Positions 1 to 6,900 of a stretch of 64,000 nucleotides of DNA are shown here, one piece after another. Location of the stretch: NCBI GenBank assembly GCA_023416585.1, contig JAEZHM010000068.1:87661-151660 (forward strand), written 5' to 3'. The stretch comes from Bacillota bacterium (lineage in GTDB: Bacteria > Bacillota > Clostridia > Christensenellales > Aristaeellaceae). A program made the translations under genes and the position numbers. The notes under the pieces are model-generated. The model was not told the DNA's origin. It was given only the letters and a program-made list of their open reading frames with translations, and did not search any database. Each line of letters starts with the position of its first letter. Positions within the stretch are counted from its first letter, which is position 1.

Positions 1-1088
1 GATCCCGTTGCCTTGAGGGTCTCAATGATCTGCAAGCCGGTCATTCCAATGGTAGATGCCATGCTCCGGTCCTTGAGCAGCCTGTTGTTCTGATCCTTTC
101 GCCTTAGCGCAAAGGTTTTGAGGTACAGGATGTTCACAAGGGCTACGGCCAGGCCGGCCAAAGCCAGGACCGCGTTATAGCGCAGCATCAGTACGAAATA
201 GAAAACAATCATCAAAAGATTGAGGGCGGCAGTGGCCAGCCTGCCCGACATCAGCTTTGCAACCCTGTCGTTGCTTTGCATGCGGAACACTATATCGCCT
301 GCGGACCGCTGGGCGAAAAATCCGGCCGGCAGCCTTAACAGGTGCCACCAGAACCGGCAGGAGGATGTAAGGGCGATCTTTGTTTCCATCTTCATAAGGT
401 AATGCTGTTGAATGAAGGTAAGAACGCCGCGGATAACCGCCGTCAGGCCCAAGCCCAGCAGCAGCGGAACAAGCCATGTATCATTGCCGCCAAGAAGCAC
501 ATCATCCACAAAGACCCTAGCAAAAACGGGAAGCACAAGTCCCGGAACCACCAGGGCCAGCCCGGCAAGTATAACGTAGGCCAGCGCCGATTCCATGCCC
601 TGTATCCGTTTTTTGATACCGGAAACCAGGCTGGGCCTTGCGCCATCCCTTATAAAACCGGGCGCGGGGCTGAAGGTGAGCACGATCCCCGTAAAGGATT
701 TGTTGAATTCCTCCTCCGTAATGCCTCGCCTGCCGCCGGCAGGGTCGTTTACAATGGCCTTATTCCCGCAGTACCCCTCCAGTACCATGAAGTGGCTGAA
801 GTTCCAGTGGATGATAACCGGCATGGACATCTGCATCAGGCTCTCGGGCTCTTTGCGGAACCCCTTGGCTTCCAGGCCGTATTGCCTTGCAGCTTTCAGT
901 ATATTGCTGGCCTTGCTGCCGTCCCGCGATACGCCGCAGGCGACCCTGACCTCTTCCAGCGGCACATGCTTGCCAAAGAAGCCCAGTATCATGGTCAAAG
1001 AGGCTGCGCCGCATTCCACGGCTTCCATTTGTAAAACCGTGGGTACCTTTACAGGGACTGGTGATTTTACGCTGCCTTTTGCGACCAC
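1..1088 (-). CDS. NHLM-type peptidase-containing ABC exporter (partial)
   Basis: This is the N-terminal part of a peptide exporter that also cuts off the leader; the gene runs off the left window edge. Translation from a GTG at 1088 stays open to base 1. It begins with a C39 peptidase domain: the catalytic Cys (about residue 26) lies in EAVECGAASL, the His in HWNFSHFMVLEG and the Asp in VNDPAGG. Membrane segments of the transporter domain follow (for example LVPLLLGLGLTAVIRGVL). The ATPase domain is outside the window. A ribosome site, GGGAGAGG, sits just before the GTG, and the upstream HlyD-like gene stops 1 base earlier, so the two are translationally coupled. C39 exporters cleave after a double glycine, which matches the Gly-Gly in the precursor at 5246-5497. 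The call is firm; the exact start is likely but not proven. Confidence 0.9.
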   Translation of the reverse strand, partial: MVAKGSVKSPVPVKVPTVLQMEAVECGAASLTMILGFFGKHVPLEEVRVACGVSRDGSKASNILKAARQYGLEAKGFRKEPESLMQMSMPVIIHWNFSHFMVLEGYCGNKAIVNDPAGGRRGITEEEFNKSFTGIVLTFSPAPGFIRDGARPSLVSGIKKRIQGMESALAYVILAGLALVVPGLVLPVFARVFVDDVLLGGNDTWLVPLLLGLGLTAVIRGVLTFIQQHYLMKMETKIALTSSCRFWWHLLRLPAGFFAQRSAGDIVFRMQSNDRVAKLMSGRLATAALNLLMIVFYFVLMLRYNAVLALAGLAVALVNILYLKTFALRRKDQNNRLLKDRSMASTIGMTGLQIIETLKATG

Positions 1089-1089
1089 C

Positions 1090-2055
1090 TTACCTCTCCC
1101 CGCTTTCCGGCATCTTAAAAAAGGGGATCACCTTGGCGATGGGCCTTTCCCTTTCAACCACCACAGCGCCGTTGGCCAGCGTTCCGCCGGGGATAGCGTA
1201 GGGTGCCCCACCGGGGGATGACCATTTGTATCCGCTGATGGTTAGGCCATCGGGGATAATATCCACCACCACTTTGAGGGGGGCCCCCTGTCCCGCCAAA
1301 AGGGCGACTAGATTCCCATTGCCCAGCGTTTGCATCATGCTTTGCTCGGTTTCGGGGTACTCTGCAATGGAAATGACCCTGCCAAGCATGAATCCGTATT
1401 CTTCCTTGTTCACAATATCGGGTGAAAGTTGAACCTCCATGCCGGTGCGGATCTTGCCCGCAAGTTCGGCGGAAACATACAAGACCGCTTCCATTCTGGA
1501 AGCCGCACCATCTATTTCCAGCGTTGCCAGGGTATCGCCCGCCACGGCCATACCGCCTTCCTGCATATTCATGCTGAGAATGCGCCCATTGACCGGGGAA
1601 ACGATGCGGGAACGGTTATCCAACTCAATCCTCAGACGTTCCACCTGTTCAAAAGCCGTCCGGTACTCGGATGAATCCGTATCCCCGCCCTGTTCAAGCC
1701 CGGCAAGCCGGGCCAGCAATCCGTTAATTTCCTCTACCAGCTCCGGCTGCTCTATTCTGGCGATGACATCTCCTTTTTTAACCTTTTCAAAGGAGCCGAA
1801 ACGAAGATCAATCACCTGTCCGGAAGCAAAATGTGACAGAGAAACGGCCCCTCCGTCGTTTAGCAAGATACCCCGCCCTGTTACCTTTGTGGGAATGCTG
1901 CCCAAAAAGCTCCAGGCAATGACCACAGCCAGAATTAGGCACAAGGCCGCCAGTGCCAGCCAAGCCTTGGGAGATGTCACCTTGATCAGCATATCCAATT
2001 GCTCCGGTGAGGAGAGGCGCTTAAGCGACACCTCACGGAATAAGTTTTCCTTCAT
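1090..2055 (-). CDS. NHLM bacteriocin-system HlyD-like secretion protein
   Basis: Membrane fusion protein that would partner the C39 ABC exporter in moving the processed peptide out of the cell. The 321-aa product has one N-terminal transmembrane helix (about residues 32-52, WLALAALCLILAVVIAW), then a biotinyl-lipoyl-like half (GQVIDLRFGSFEKVKKGDVIARIEQPE), a short coiled coil, the second lipoyl half (IVSPVNGRILSMNMQEGG) and a beta-barrel region. The N-terminal phrase LKRLSSPEQLDMLIKVTSPK is typical of HlyD proteins in NHLM peptide clusters. The ATG has GAGGTG upstream. It is followed at 1 base by the exporter and preceded by the binding lipoprotein with a 46-base gap, so the three are probably one transcript. 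Confidence 0.9.
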   Translation of the reverse strand: MKENLFREVSLKRLSSPEQLDMLIKVTSPKAWLALAALCLILAVVIAWSFLGSIPTKVTGRGILLNDGGAVSLSHFASGQVIDLRFGSFEKVKKGDVIARIEQPELVEEINGLLARLAGLEQGGDTDSSEYRTAFEQVERLRIELDNRSRIVSPVNGRILSMNMQEGGMAVAGDTLATLEIDGAASRMEAVLYVSAELAGKIRTGMEVQLSPDIVNKEEYGFMLGRVISIAEYPETEQSMMQTLGNGNLVALLAGQGAPLKVVVDIIPDGLTISGYKWSSPGGAPYAIPGGTLANGAVVVERERPIAKVIPFFKMPESGER

Positions 2056-2101
2056 GCCCGCACCTCATTGGATATTTTCATGGTATCCGCCGTTATCCTC
2101 G

Positions 2102-3226
2102 TCAATTTTCCAGGCATATAAGCTCACCGTTTTTTACCTGCTTGAGCACGACTAGATCGCCTAGGTCGTCTCCCGTCGCACCCAGCTCATGTACACCGCA
2201 CACACCTGTCCACTTTCCCAGGCCACGCAATCCATCGGCTACAGAAGCCCGGCCGGACACACCGTTTTTTTGGATGGCAGCGGCCAGCATATGAACGGCG
2301 TCATACCCCATAGCCGCGTCGCAAGTGGGCTGAGCTTTATACTCCTTTTCAAAGGCCTCCACAAAGCTCTTAACCTCCGGCCTGCTGCTTTGCGGGTCAA
2401 AAACGGAGCCAACCACCGTGCCTTCCGCGGCTTTTCCGCCAACTGCAGCCAATTCGGGAGCATCCAGCGCATCGCCGGCCGCCATCGGATGCCGGATACC
2501 AATTTCCCTGGCGCCTGCAATGAAGCGTGCACCGTCGGCGGCTGAAGAAACCGCGACAAAAACGCCGTCAAAACTAAATGCCTGCCATCTGGATTGCAGG
2601 CGCTTGAGGTATTGGATGTCCGAATAGTAGTGAAACCGGTCGACGACGGCAGCTCCAAGCCGCCCGGCTTCCTCTTCAAATGCGTTGGCTAAGCCGGTGC
2701 CGTAGGCGTCGTCGGAGTAATAGATGACCAGCCGTTTCAACCCCAATCCGGCCAAGTACGCCGCAACCCTGCGCGCAATTTCGCTGTTGTTGGGAATGCT
2801 GCGGAAGATGTTTTTGTATCCTTTTTGCGTAAGCTCAGAAGCTGTGGATGAAGGGGACAGCATGGTAAGGTCCGCCTTCTCATAAATGGAGGATGCGGGA
2901 ATGGACACGTATGAATTGCGATGCCCGATCACCGCCATGATAGATTCCCGCTGGGCAAAGGCCTGGGCTATGGCAACGCCTTTGACAGCCTGCGAGCCGT
3001 CATCCGCTTTAAGCAGCTTCAATGTTTTTCCATTGATCCCTCCGTTGGCATTGATCTGCGCCGCCGCAAGATCAATGCCCTCGTTGAACAAATTATTCTC
3101 CGCTGCAAAGGACCACGCCACACCGACAAGGATCTCACTGCTGTCTGCCGATGGCGTGCAGCCGGGCAAAATGCATAGCAGCATCAGGCCAAGCACCGTC
3201 ATAGCCACAGCCTTCTTCTTTTTCAA
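2102..3226 (-). CDS. Type I periplasmic-binding-like lipoprotein (branched-chain amino acid receptor family)
   Basis: Predicted lipoprotein of the Leu/Ile/Val-binding family (Peripla_BP_6 fold), anchored on the outer face of the membrane. A lipobox LPGC ends a hydrophobic signal peptide at about residue 23. The family hallmarks follow: NEGIDLAAAQINANGGINGK, KADDGSQ, LSPSSTASELT and YYSDDAYGTGLANAFEEE. The open frame extends further upstream, but a TTG pair at 3229/3226 directly after GGAGGGG is the only place with a good ribosome site and it starts the signal peptide correctly, giving about 374 aa. No ABC permease genes accompany it. It sits between the maturase and the export genes, so it may act in sensing or immunity rather than transport (inference). 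The choice between the two adjacent TTG codons is arbitrary. Confidence 0.82.
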   Translation of the reverse strand: MKKKKAVAMTVLGLMLLCILPGCTPSADSSEILVGVAWSFAAENNLFNEGIDLAAAQINANGGINGKTLKLLKADDGSQAVKGVAIAQAFAQRESIMAVIGHRNSYVSIPASSIYEKADLTMLSPSSTASELTQKGYKNIFRSIPNNSEIARRVAAYLAGLGLKRLVIYYSDDAYGTGLANAFEEEAGRLGAAVVDRFHYYSDIQYLKRLQSRWQAFSFDGVFVAVSSAADGARFIAGAREIGIRHPMAAGDALDAPELAAVGGKAAEGTVVGSVFDPQSSRPEVKSFVEAFEKEYKAQPTCDAAMGYDAVHMLAAAIQKNGVSGRASVADGLRGLGKWTGVCGVHELGATGDDLGDLVVLKQVKNGELICLEN

Positions 3227-3357
3227 CAAGGCCCCTCCGCCTTTCCAACCGTGCAATAATGAAACAAAGCTGCCATTGTCTATATGCACATACGCTGACC
3301 CAGAATAAGTATTACGTACATGTAATGGATACGGGGGATAAAACGTACTAAACTTAA

Positions 3358-3367
3358 ACGTTTTCCG
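3358..3367 (-). promoter_or_regulatory. CGGAAAACGT motif upstream of binding lipoprotein
   Basis: On the minus strand this reads CGGAAAACGT, about 130 bases before the lipoprotein start. The identical 10-mer occurs on the minus strand at 5562-5571 before the RiPP precursor. In both cases a TATC follows about 19-20 bases later. GGAAAAC resembles the -35 element of ECF-sigma promoters, and an ECF gene lies in the same cluster; the assignment is inference. Confidence 0.35.
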
Positions 3368-3438
3368 TAACGCTATGCCGCCATCCCTTGATCCCAGCGG
3401 AAGGAAGCAATGCGAGCGGGACAAAGGGGGCGTGCCTT

Positions 3439-4830
3439 GTGAAGCAGCGATCGGATGCCATTTTGCCATTCCATCTTTTTGAATTGGATAGTAGAAATTA
3501 TTTGATTCATGTCGAAAACATGGCGGCCTGCGCTGTAGATGACCGGACGGCAGAAAAACTGAAGCGGATCGCCGCAGCGCCGGACACAGCCGTTGCGCCA
3601 GAGCTATACGCGAGCCTTAAGGAATTGGGGCTGCTGCGAAAAGACAAGCCAGTGGGGCCTTTGCAGCCTGGCCGGGAGGCTATGCCCGTTGTCAGCCTGG
3701 CGCTTTTTGTTACCCAGGCCTGCAACCTCCGTTGCACCTACTGCTACGAAGAGAAGCCGGGCGGCAGCATGGATGAAAAAACCGCCTTTCGCGCCGTGGA
3801 CTGGTTATTGGAGCAATCGGGAAGCGCGAAAAGAATATATATTACCTTCTTTGGCGGTGAGCCATTCCTGAACTTCCCAATCATCAAAAACGTGGTGCGC
3901 TACGCCAATGAAAAAGCCTGCATGCTGGAAAAAACCGTAGGTTTCAGCGTTACCACCAATGCCACGCTGTTAGATGAAGAGATGATTCATTTTTTAAAGG
4001 AGCATAGCGTCCATATTCTGGTCAGCATGGACGGCCCCAAGGAAATACAGGATGCGCAGAGGCCCTATCCCGATGGCCGCGGCTCCTTTGATGTAGTTTT
4101 GCCGCGGGTCAAAAAACTACTGGAAATCATCCCGGACACGCGTGTCCATGCCGTACTGGTAGACGGCAGTAAAGCGGAACGCATCAAAAGCGCGCTGAAA
4201 GAGCTGGGCTTTGCGGAAGTAACGCTTCTGCCAGCATCCGCTTCCCTGTTTGACAAGGATGGGCGCGGCGGGGAAGGCAGGCAAAAAAGAAAGCTGGACA
4301 GCCTGATGAAAGAAATGGAACGTGAGACCGGGCTTTGGCGCAGTCACATGAAAAGCAGGGATATTTCCGCAATGATCGAACTGCGCTCGGCGTCACACCT
4401 TTCCCAGCCGATACTGTCGCTGCTTCACCACAAAAAAATGTATTACGCCTGCGGTGCTGGCTTAAAGTATGCCGCAGTATCCTGCTCAGGCGATATTTAC
4501 TTATGCCACCGTTTTGTGGGCCTTGAGGATTACAAGCTGGGCAATGTGTTTGAGGGCGGCTTTGAACGGGGAGCGTATCAGGAGTCGCCTCTGGTCCAGG
4601 TACCTGCCTGTGCCGCCTGCTTCGCCCGTTATTATTGCGCCGGGGGATGCAAGCATGACAATGCCGGCGCTTGCGGCTCGGCCTATAGCCCACCGCCAGA
4701 CATGTGCCTGATGAAAAAGCATGGACTTGAGCTGGCTGCCGCCCTGGTAAGCGAAATGGATGACAGCGATCGGGAATTTCTTGCGGATAATAGGATATTC
4801 CCGCCAAAGCCATGCCCGCTGGATATTTAG
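3439..4830 (+). CDS. Radical SAM/SPASM peptide maturase
   Basis: Radical S-adenosylmethionine enzyme that most likely modifies the Nif11-type precursor encoded nearby. An N-terminal region of about 85 residues could hold the leader-recognition fold. The radical SAM core starts with TQACNLRCTYCYEEK (CX3CX2C, first [4Fe-4S]) and continues with FFGGEPFL. The C-terminal SPASM domain carries CGAG...CSGDIYLC, then CAACFARYYCAGGC (CX2CX5CX3C) and a final Cys, enough ligands for two auxiliary clusters. An ATG at 3388 is in frame, but a GTG at 3439 has AAAGGGGG at 8 bases and leaves room for divergent promoters, so it is preferred (463 aa). SPASM maturases of Nif11 peptides are known to make thioether or carbon-carbon links or epimers; which one applies here cannot be read from sequence. 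Confidence 0.9.
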   Translation: MKQRSDAILPFHLFELDSRNYLIHVENMAACAVDDRTAEKLKRIAAAPDTAVAPELYASLKELGLLRKDKPVGPLQPGREAMPVVSLALFVTQACNLRCTYCYEEKPGGSMDEKTAFRAVDWLLEQSGSAKRIYITFFGGEPFLNFPIIKNVVRYANEKACMLEKTVGFSVTTNATLLDEEMIHFLKEHSVHILVSMDGPKEIQDAQRPYPDGRGSFDVVLPRVKKLLEIIPDTRVHAVLVDGSKAERIKSALKELGFAEVTLLPASASLFDKDGRGGEGRQKRKLDSLMKEMERETGLWRSHMKSRDISAMIELRSASHLSQPILSLLHHKKMYYACGAGLKYAAVSCSGDIYLCHRFVGLEDYKLGNVFEGGFERGAYQESPLVQVPACAACFARYYCAGGCKHDNAGACGSAYSPPPDMCLMKKHGLELAAALVSEMDDSDREFLADNRIFPPKPCPLDI

Positions 4831-5191
4831 CAGTCTCTTTTTTTCATACTTGCATTTGACTTCTGCCCGTCGCAGTATCCGCCGATCCTTTACATGCACG
4901 GTTGACAAAGCAATGCACAAAAAAGCGCCTTGTCCCACCGGTAACAGCGGGACAAGGCGCTCAAATCACCGAAAAAGCCATCCGATTTTTTCGAAAATCA
5001 GCAACATGTGCGGTGAGTGAGGTAAGCGCTGCCGGTGGCAGTAAACAGCAAACCGAACGAATCAACCGAAACAAGCGGCTGTAAGCCGCGCCGATTGAGG
5101 TTGCGGAGATTTTCACAGAAATTTCAAAGAAACTCCTACCTTGCCCGAACAAACGGCTGTAACAACCAAAGGTTTTTATAGTGCAGTAAGG
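4831..5191. other. Non-coding interval between maturase and precursor gene
   Basis: The maturase and the precursor gene converge here. The interval holds two minus-strand terminators (listed separately). Between them is a short perfect hairpin (GCGGCT-GTA-AGCCGC, 5075-5089) and a near-repeat of the phrase AACAAGCGGCTGTAA at about 5070 and 5148. No open frame with a ribosome site was found on either strand. Confidence 0.6.
4919..4961 (-). terminator. Rho-independent terminator (second, distal)
   Basis: Perfect 13-bp stem AGCGCCTTGTCCC / GGGACAAGGCGCT with a 12-base loop; read on the minus strand it is followed by six T. It faces transcription coming from the precursor gene and would also catch read-through of the first terminator. 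Confidence 0.8.
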
Positions 5192-5227
5192 AAAAAATGC
5201 GACAAAGTGACTTTCACCACTTTGTCG
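5192..5227 (-). terminator. Rho-independent terminator after RiPP precursor
   Basis: Perfect 10-bp stem CGACAAAGTG / CACTTTGTCG with an 8-base loop, then CA and six T on the minus strand. It begins about 20 bases after the precursor stop codon, so the precursor can be made as a short abundant transcript. Confidence 0.8.
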
Positions 5228-5245
5228 ACACACCGAAAGCACGGC

Positions 5246-5497
5246 TTACCAGACGGAGATATCCCCAATTCCAACAAGGCACGCATGGCCGCAGCCACCA
5301 GCTACGTTATCCAGTTCATCATCCGTAAGGCCCTGTTCTTCCTTCAATTTGGCAAACTCCTCAGCAGAAAAATCAAAGCCTGACGCCTTGGCAAATTCCA
5401 ACCGTGCTTTACCATCTTTCATTTGGCCCAGTTTGGTCTTGAATTCTTCGTCTGTTTTCACCTTTGCCAGAAATGCCTTTGCCGATGTAACGCTCAT
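5246..5497 (-). CDS. Nif11-like leader peptide RiPP precursor
   Basis: Precursor of a ribosomally made, post-translationally modified peptide. The 83-aa product has a Nif11-type leader (FLAKVKTDEEFKTKL near the start, LEFAKASGFDFSAEE in the middle, GLTDDELDNVAGG at the end). Gly67-Gly68 form the expected C39 cleavage site, leaving a 15-residue core CGHACLVGIGDISVW with Cys at core positions 1 and 5 and a terminal Trp. A strong ribosome site, GGAGG, lies 8 bases before the ATG, and a terminator follows closely. The neighbouring SPASM enzyme and C39 exporter are the obvious maturation partners. The family assignment is by leader pattern; the modification is unknown. Only one precursor is present in the window. 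Confidence 0.88.
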   Translation of the reverse strand: MSVTSAKAFLAKVKTDEEFKTKLGQMKDGKARLEFAKASGFDFSAEEFAKLKEEQGLTDDELDNVAGGCGHACLVGIGDISVW

Positions 5498-5561
5498 TTT
5501 TTAACCTCCATTTTTTTGTGTGCCCGACATGCACCGGATGATATATTCAATGGTAAATACG

Positions 5562-5571
5562 ACGTTTTCCG
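5562..5571 (-). promoter_or_regulatory. CGGAAAACGT motif upstream of precursor
   Basis: Second copy of the 10-mer also found at 3358-3367, here 65 bases before the precursor ATG on the same strand and followed by ATATATC. It is a candidate ECF-sigma promoter element. A conventional TTGACC further upstream on the minus strand is an alternative. Confidence 0.35.
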
Positions 5572-5634
5572 CCCGCCATTACAGGGGAAGTACATAGTTA
5601 TCATAAATTTGCAAAATTGGCGCAGGTCAACGCG

Positions 5635-5706
5635 TTAATTGCGGCATACGGGGCATCAGCCGCTTTTTTTGTCAAGTATGGCTCCGCAAGAGGGGCAAAT
5701 ATCCTC
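5635..5706 (-). other. Zinc-ribbon remnant read in frame behind a stop codon
   Basis: Directly after the TAA (5709-5707) of the small gene at 5707-6000, the same frame continues EDICPSCGAILDKKSG, TGA (5658-5656), CPVCRN, TAA. CPSCG and CPVC are the two knuckles of a classic four-Cys zinc ribbon. No start codon lies in this frame after the TAA, so it is not an independent gene as it stands. It may be a decayed C-terminus, or two base errors in the assembly. Confidence 0.5.
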
Positions 5707-6000
5707 TTACTGCGCGGCTGCCACATGCATCAGGTCATCCTCCGTCAGTTCCCCCTCTGGCGGCCTCAAGCCTGCAGGATATGCCAAGGGAACCCAGGAT
5801 GAACTTGCCTTCTCCCACAGACTCCGGCGAAGGCATTCCTGCAGCCTGCCGTCAACGCATGCACTGACAGTGAGCATAGCTTTGGAATGGTGCAAAAGGA
5901 CGGCAATCTCTTTATCTTCCACAGGCCCGATATCCTTTTCTCCCGCCAGGACCCGGTCCAGGCAGGCAAGATACAGCTTCGCCCGGTCACGGCTTTTCAT
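5707..6000 (-). CDS. Small protein coupled to ECF sigma factor
   Basis: 97-aa soluble protein of unknown function. It starts inside the end of the sigma-factor gene (14-base overlap), the arrangement expected for a sigma factor and its partner, so an anti-sigma or regulatory role is possible; it has no membrane helix, unlike most anti-sigma factors. The C-terminus GELTEDDLMHVAAAQ closely resembles the end of the Nif11 leader (GLTDDELDNVAGG), with Ala-Ala in place of Gly-Gly. A zinc-ribbon sequence follows in frame behind the stop. Upstream extension would run through the sigma gene, so ATG 6000 is preferred. Function not recognised. Confidence 0.6.
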   Translation of the reverse strand: MKSRDRAKLYLACLDRVLAGEKDIGPVEDKEIAVLLHHSKAMLTVSACVDGRLQECLRRSLWEKASSSWVPLAYPAGLRPPEGELTEDDLMHVAAAQ

Positions 6001-6562
6001 CAATGCACACCCCCTGGCTTTCCAAGATTTTACGCAGGCGGCGCATAGCCCTGTACAAAATGATTCCGGTATTGCTTTGGCTGATATCCAGTAAACCGGC
6101 AATATCCCTGTTGGAGCATCCGCTCCAAAATTTCAAGGCGATGATCTCCCGCTCCCTGTTGGTAAGGGAAGCCAGCGCTTTATGTAGGTGACACGCAATC
6201 TCATCCCTGGCGGTGGTCTCCTCCGGACCGGGCATACGGTCTGCCAGTTTTTCCGCCGAATCCAAAGAGGCACAGCGACTGCGCATACGGCAGCGGTAAT
6301 AATCCGTCAGCGTATTTCTGGCAATGGCGAACACCCATACCGAAAACGGAGCCACCTCCGGTTTGTATTGGTCTCTTTTGTCCAGCAGCTTGATAAAAGT
6401 CAGGCTCGTCAAGTCATCAGCATCATGGACGCTGTCTACACGATAGCGGATATAATTGTAAATCTTTGGAAAGTAATCGCTGTATAATTCTGAAAAAATC
6501 TGGTTGTGCTCCCCTGTCGGAGATGGCGGCGAACATTCCCTTGATTGCGGCAGCATGGTCAT
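5987..6562 (-). CDS. ECF-type RNA polymerase sigma factor
   Basis: Alternative sigma factor of about 191 aa. Region 2 carries YNYIRYRVDSVHDADDLTS and FSVWVFAIARNTLTDYYR; region 4 carries LTNREREIIALKFWSGCSNRDIA with its helix-turn-helix. The product starts at ATG 6562, which has GGAGGAG upstream; an in-frame TTG 15 bases earlier overlaps that site and is unlikely. It heads a two-gene unit with the small protein at 5707-6000, and the RiPP precursor lies in the same direction beyond that. It probably directs transcription of the RiPP genes (inference from position and the shared CGGAAAACGT motif). Confidence 0.9.
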   Translation of the reverse strand: MTMLPQSRECSPPSPTGEHNQIFSELYSDYFPKIYNYIRYRVDSVHDADDLTSLTFIKLLDKRDQYKPEVAPFSVWVFAIARNTLTDYYRCRMRSRCASLDSAEKLADRMPGPEETTARDEIACHLHKALASLTNREREIIALKFWSGCSNRDIAGLLDISQSNTGIILYRAMRRLRKILESQGVCIDEKP

Positions 6563-6900
6563 TCTTTGCTCCTCCAAGTCATGGTTCAGCCTGTGGCTAT
6601 CCAGCCCGCCGCAGGCTTATTTTATGGGTTGCACCCTCCTCAATTGCTATTATTGTATAAAGTGTGCTGCCACCAAAACTGCCACCATATGCCGAAACCT
6701 GTCAAATATTGTCCCATACTGCTCTTTTACGGCGGAAAGCGCAGCCTGCAAACATCAGGCAACACAAAAAATCGACGAAGACAAGCGCTTTTCGCCTCCA
6801 GACCGATGGTATTGATATCATTCGAAGTTTCGCATATAATTGCTTCAAGAGCAGAATTGCAAACAGTTCCTGTCTTATCATGAAAGTTAGGATGAAGCGC
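6563..6900. other. Divergent promoter region between sigma factor and BTAD regulator
   Basis: This 338-base gap separates the ECF gene (left) from the large regulator (right). It holds the plus-strand promoter at 6812-6840. On the minus side TATACAAT-like sequence occurs around 6650-6660 with no convincing -35. An open frame crosses the gap in the regulator's frame but lies partly before the promoter, so it is not thought to be translated. Confidence 0.55.
6812..6840 (+). promoter_or_regulatory. Sigma-A-type promoter for BTAD regulator
   Basis: TTGATA, a 17-base spacer and a perfect TATAAT ending at 6840. Transcription would begin near 6847, about 55 bases before the chosen ATG at 6901. Confidence 0.7.

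Noticed and set aside
342..1221. Plus-strand frames over the exporter and HlyD genes
   Set aside because: They overlap genes with catalytic motifs on the minus strand and carry no motif of their own.
4961..5242. 93-codon minus-strand frame that could be a second precursor
   Set aside because: No leader motif, no Gly-Gly, no ribosome site, and it begins inside the first terminator.
5656..5658. TGA as selenocysteine codon in the zinc-ribbon remnant
   Set aside because: An earlier in-frame TAA would still stop translation and no SECIS-like hairpin was evident.
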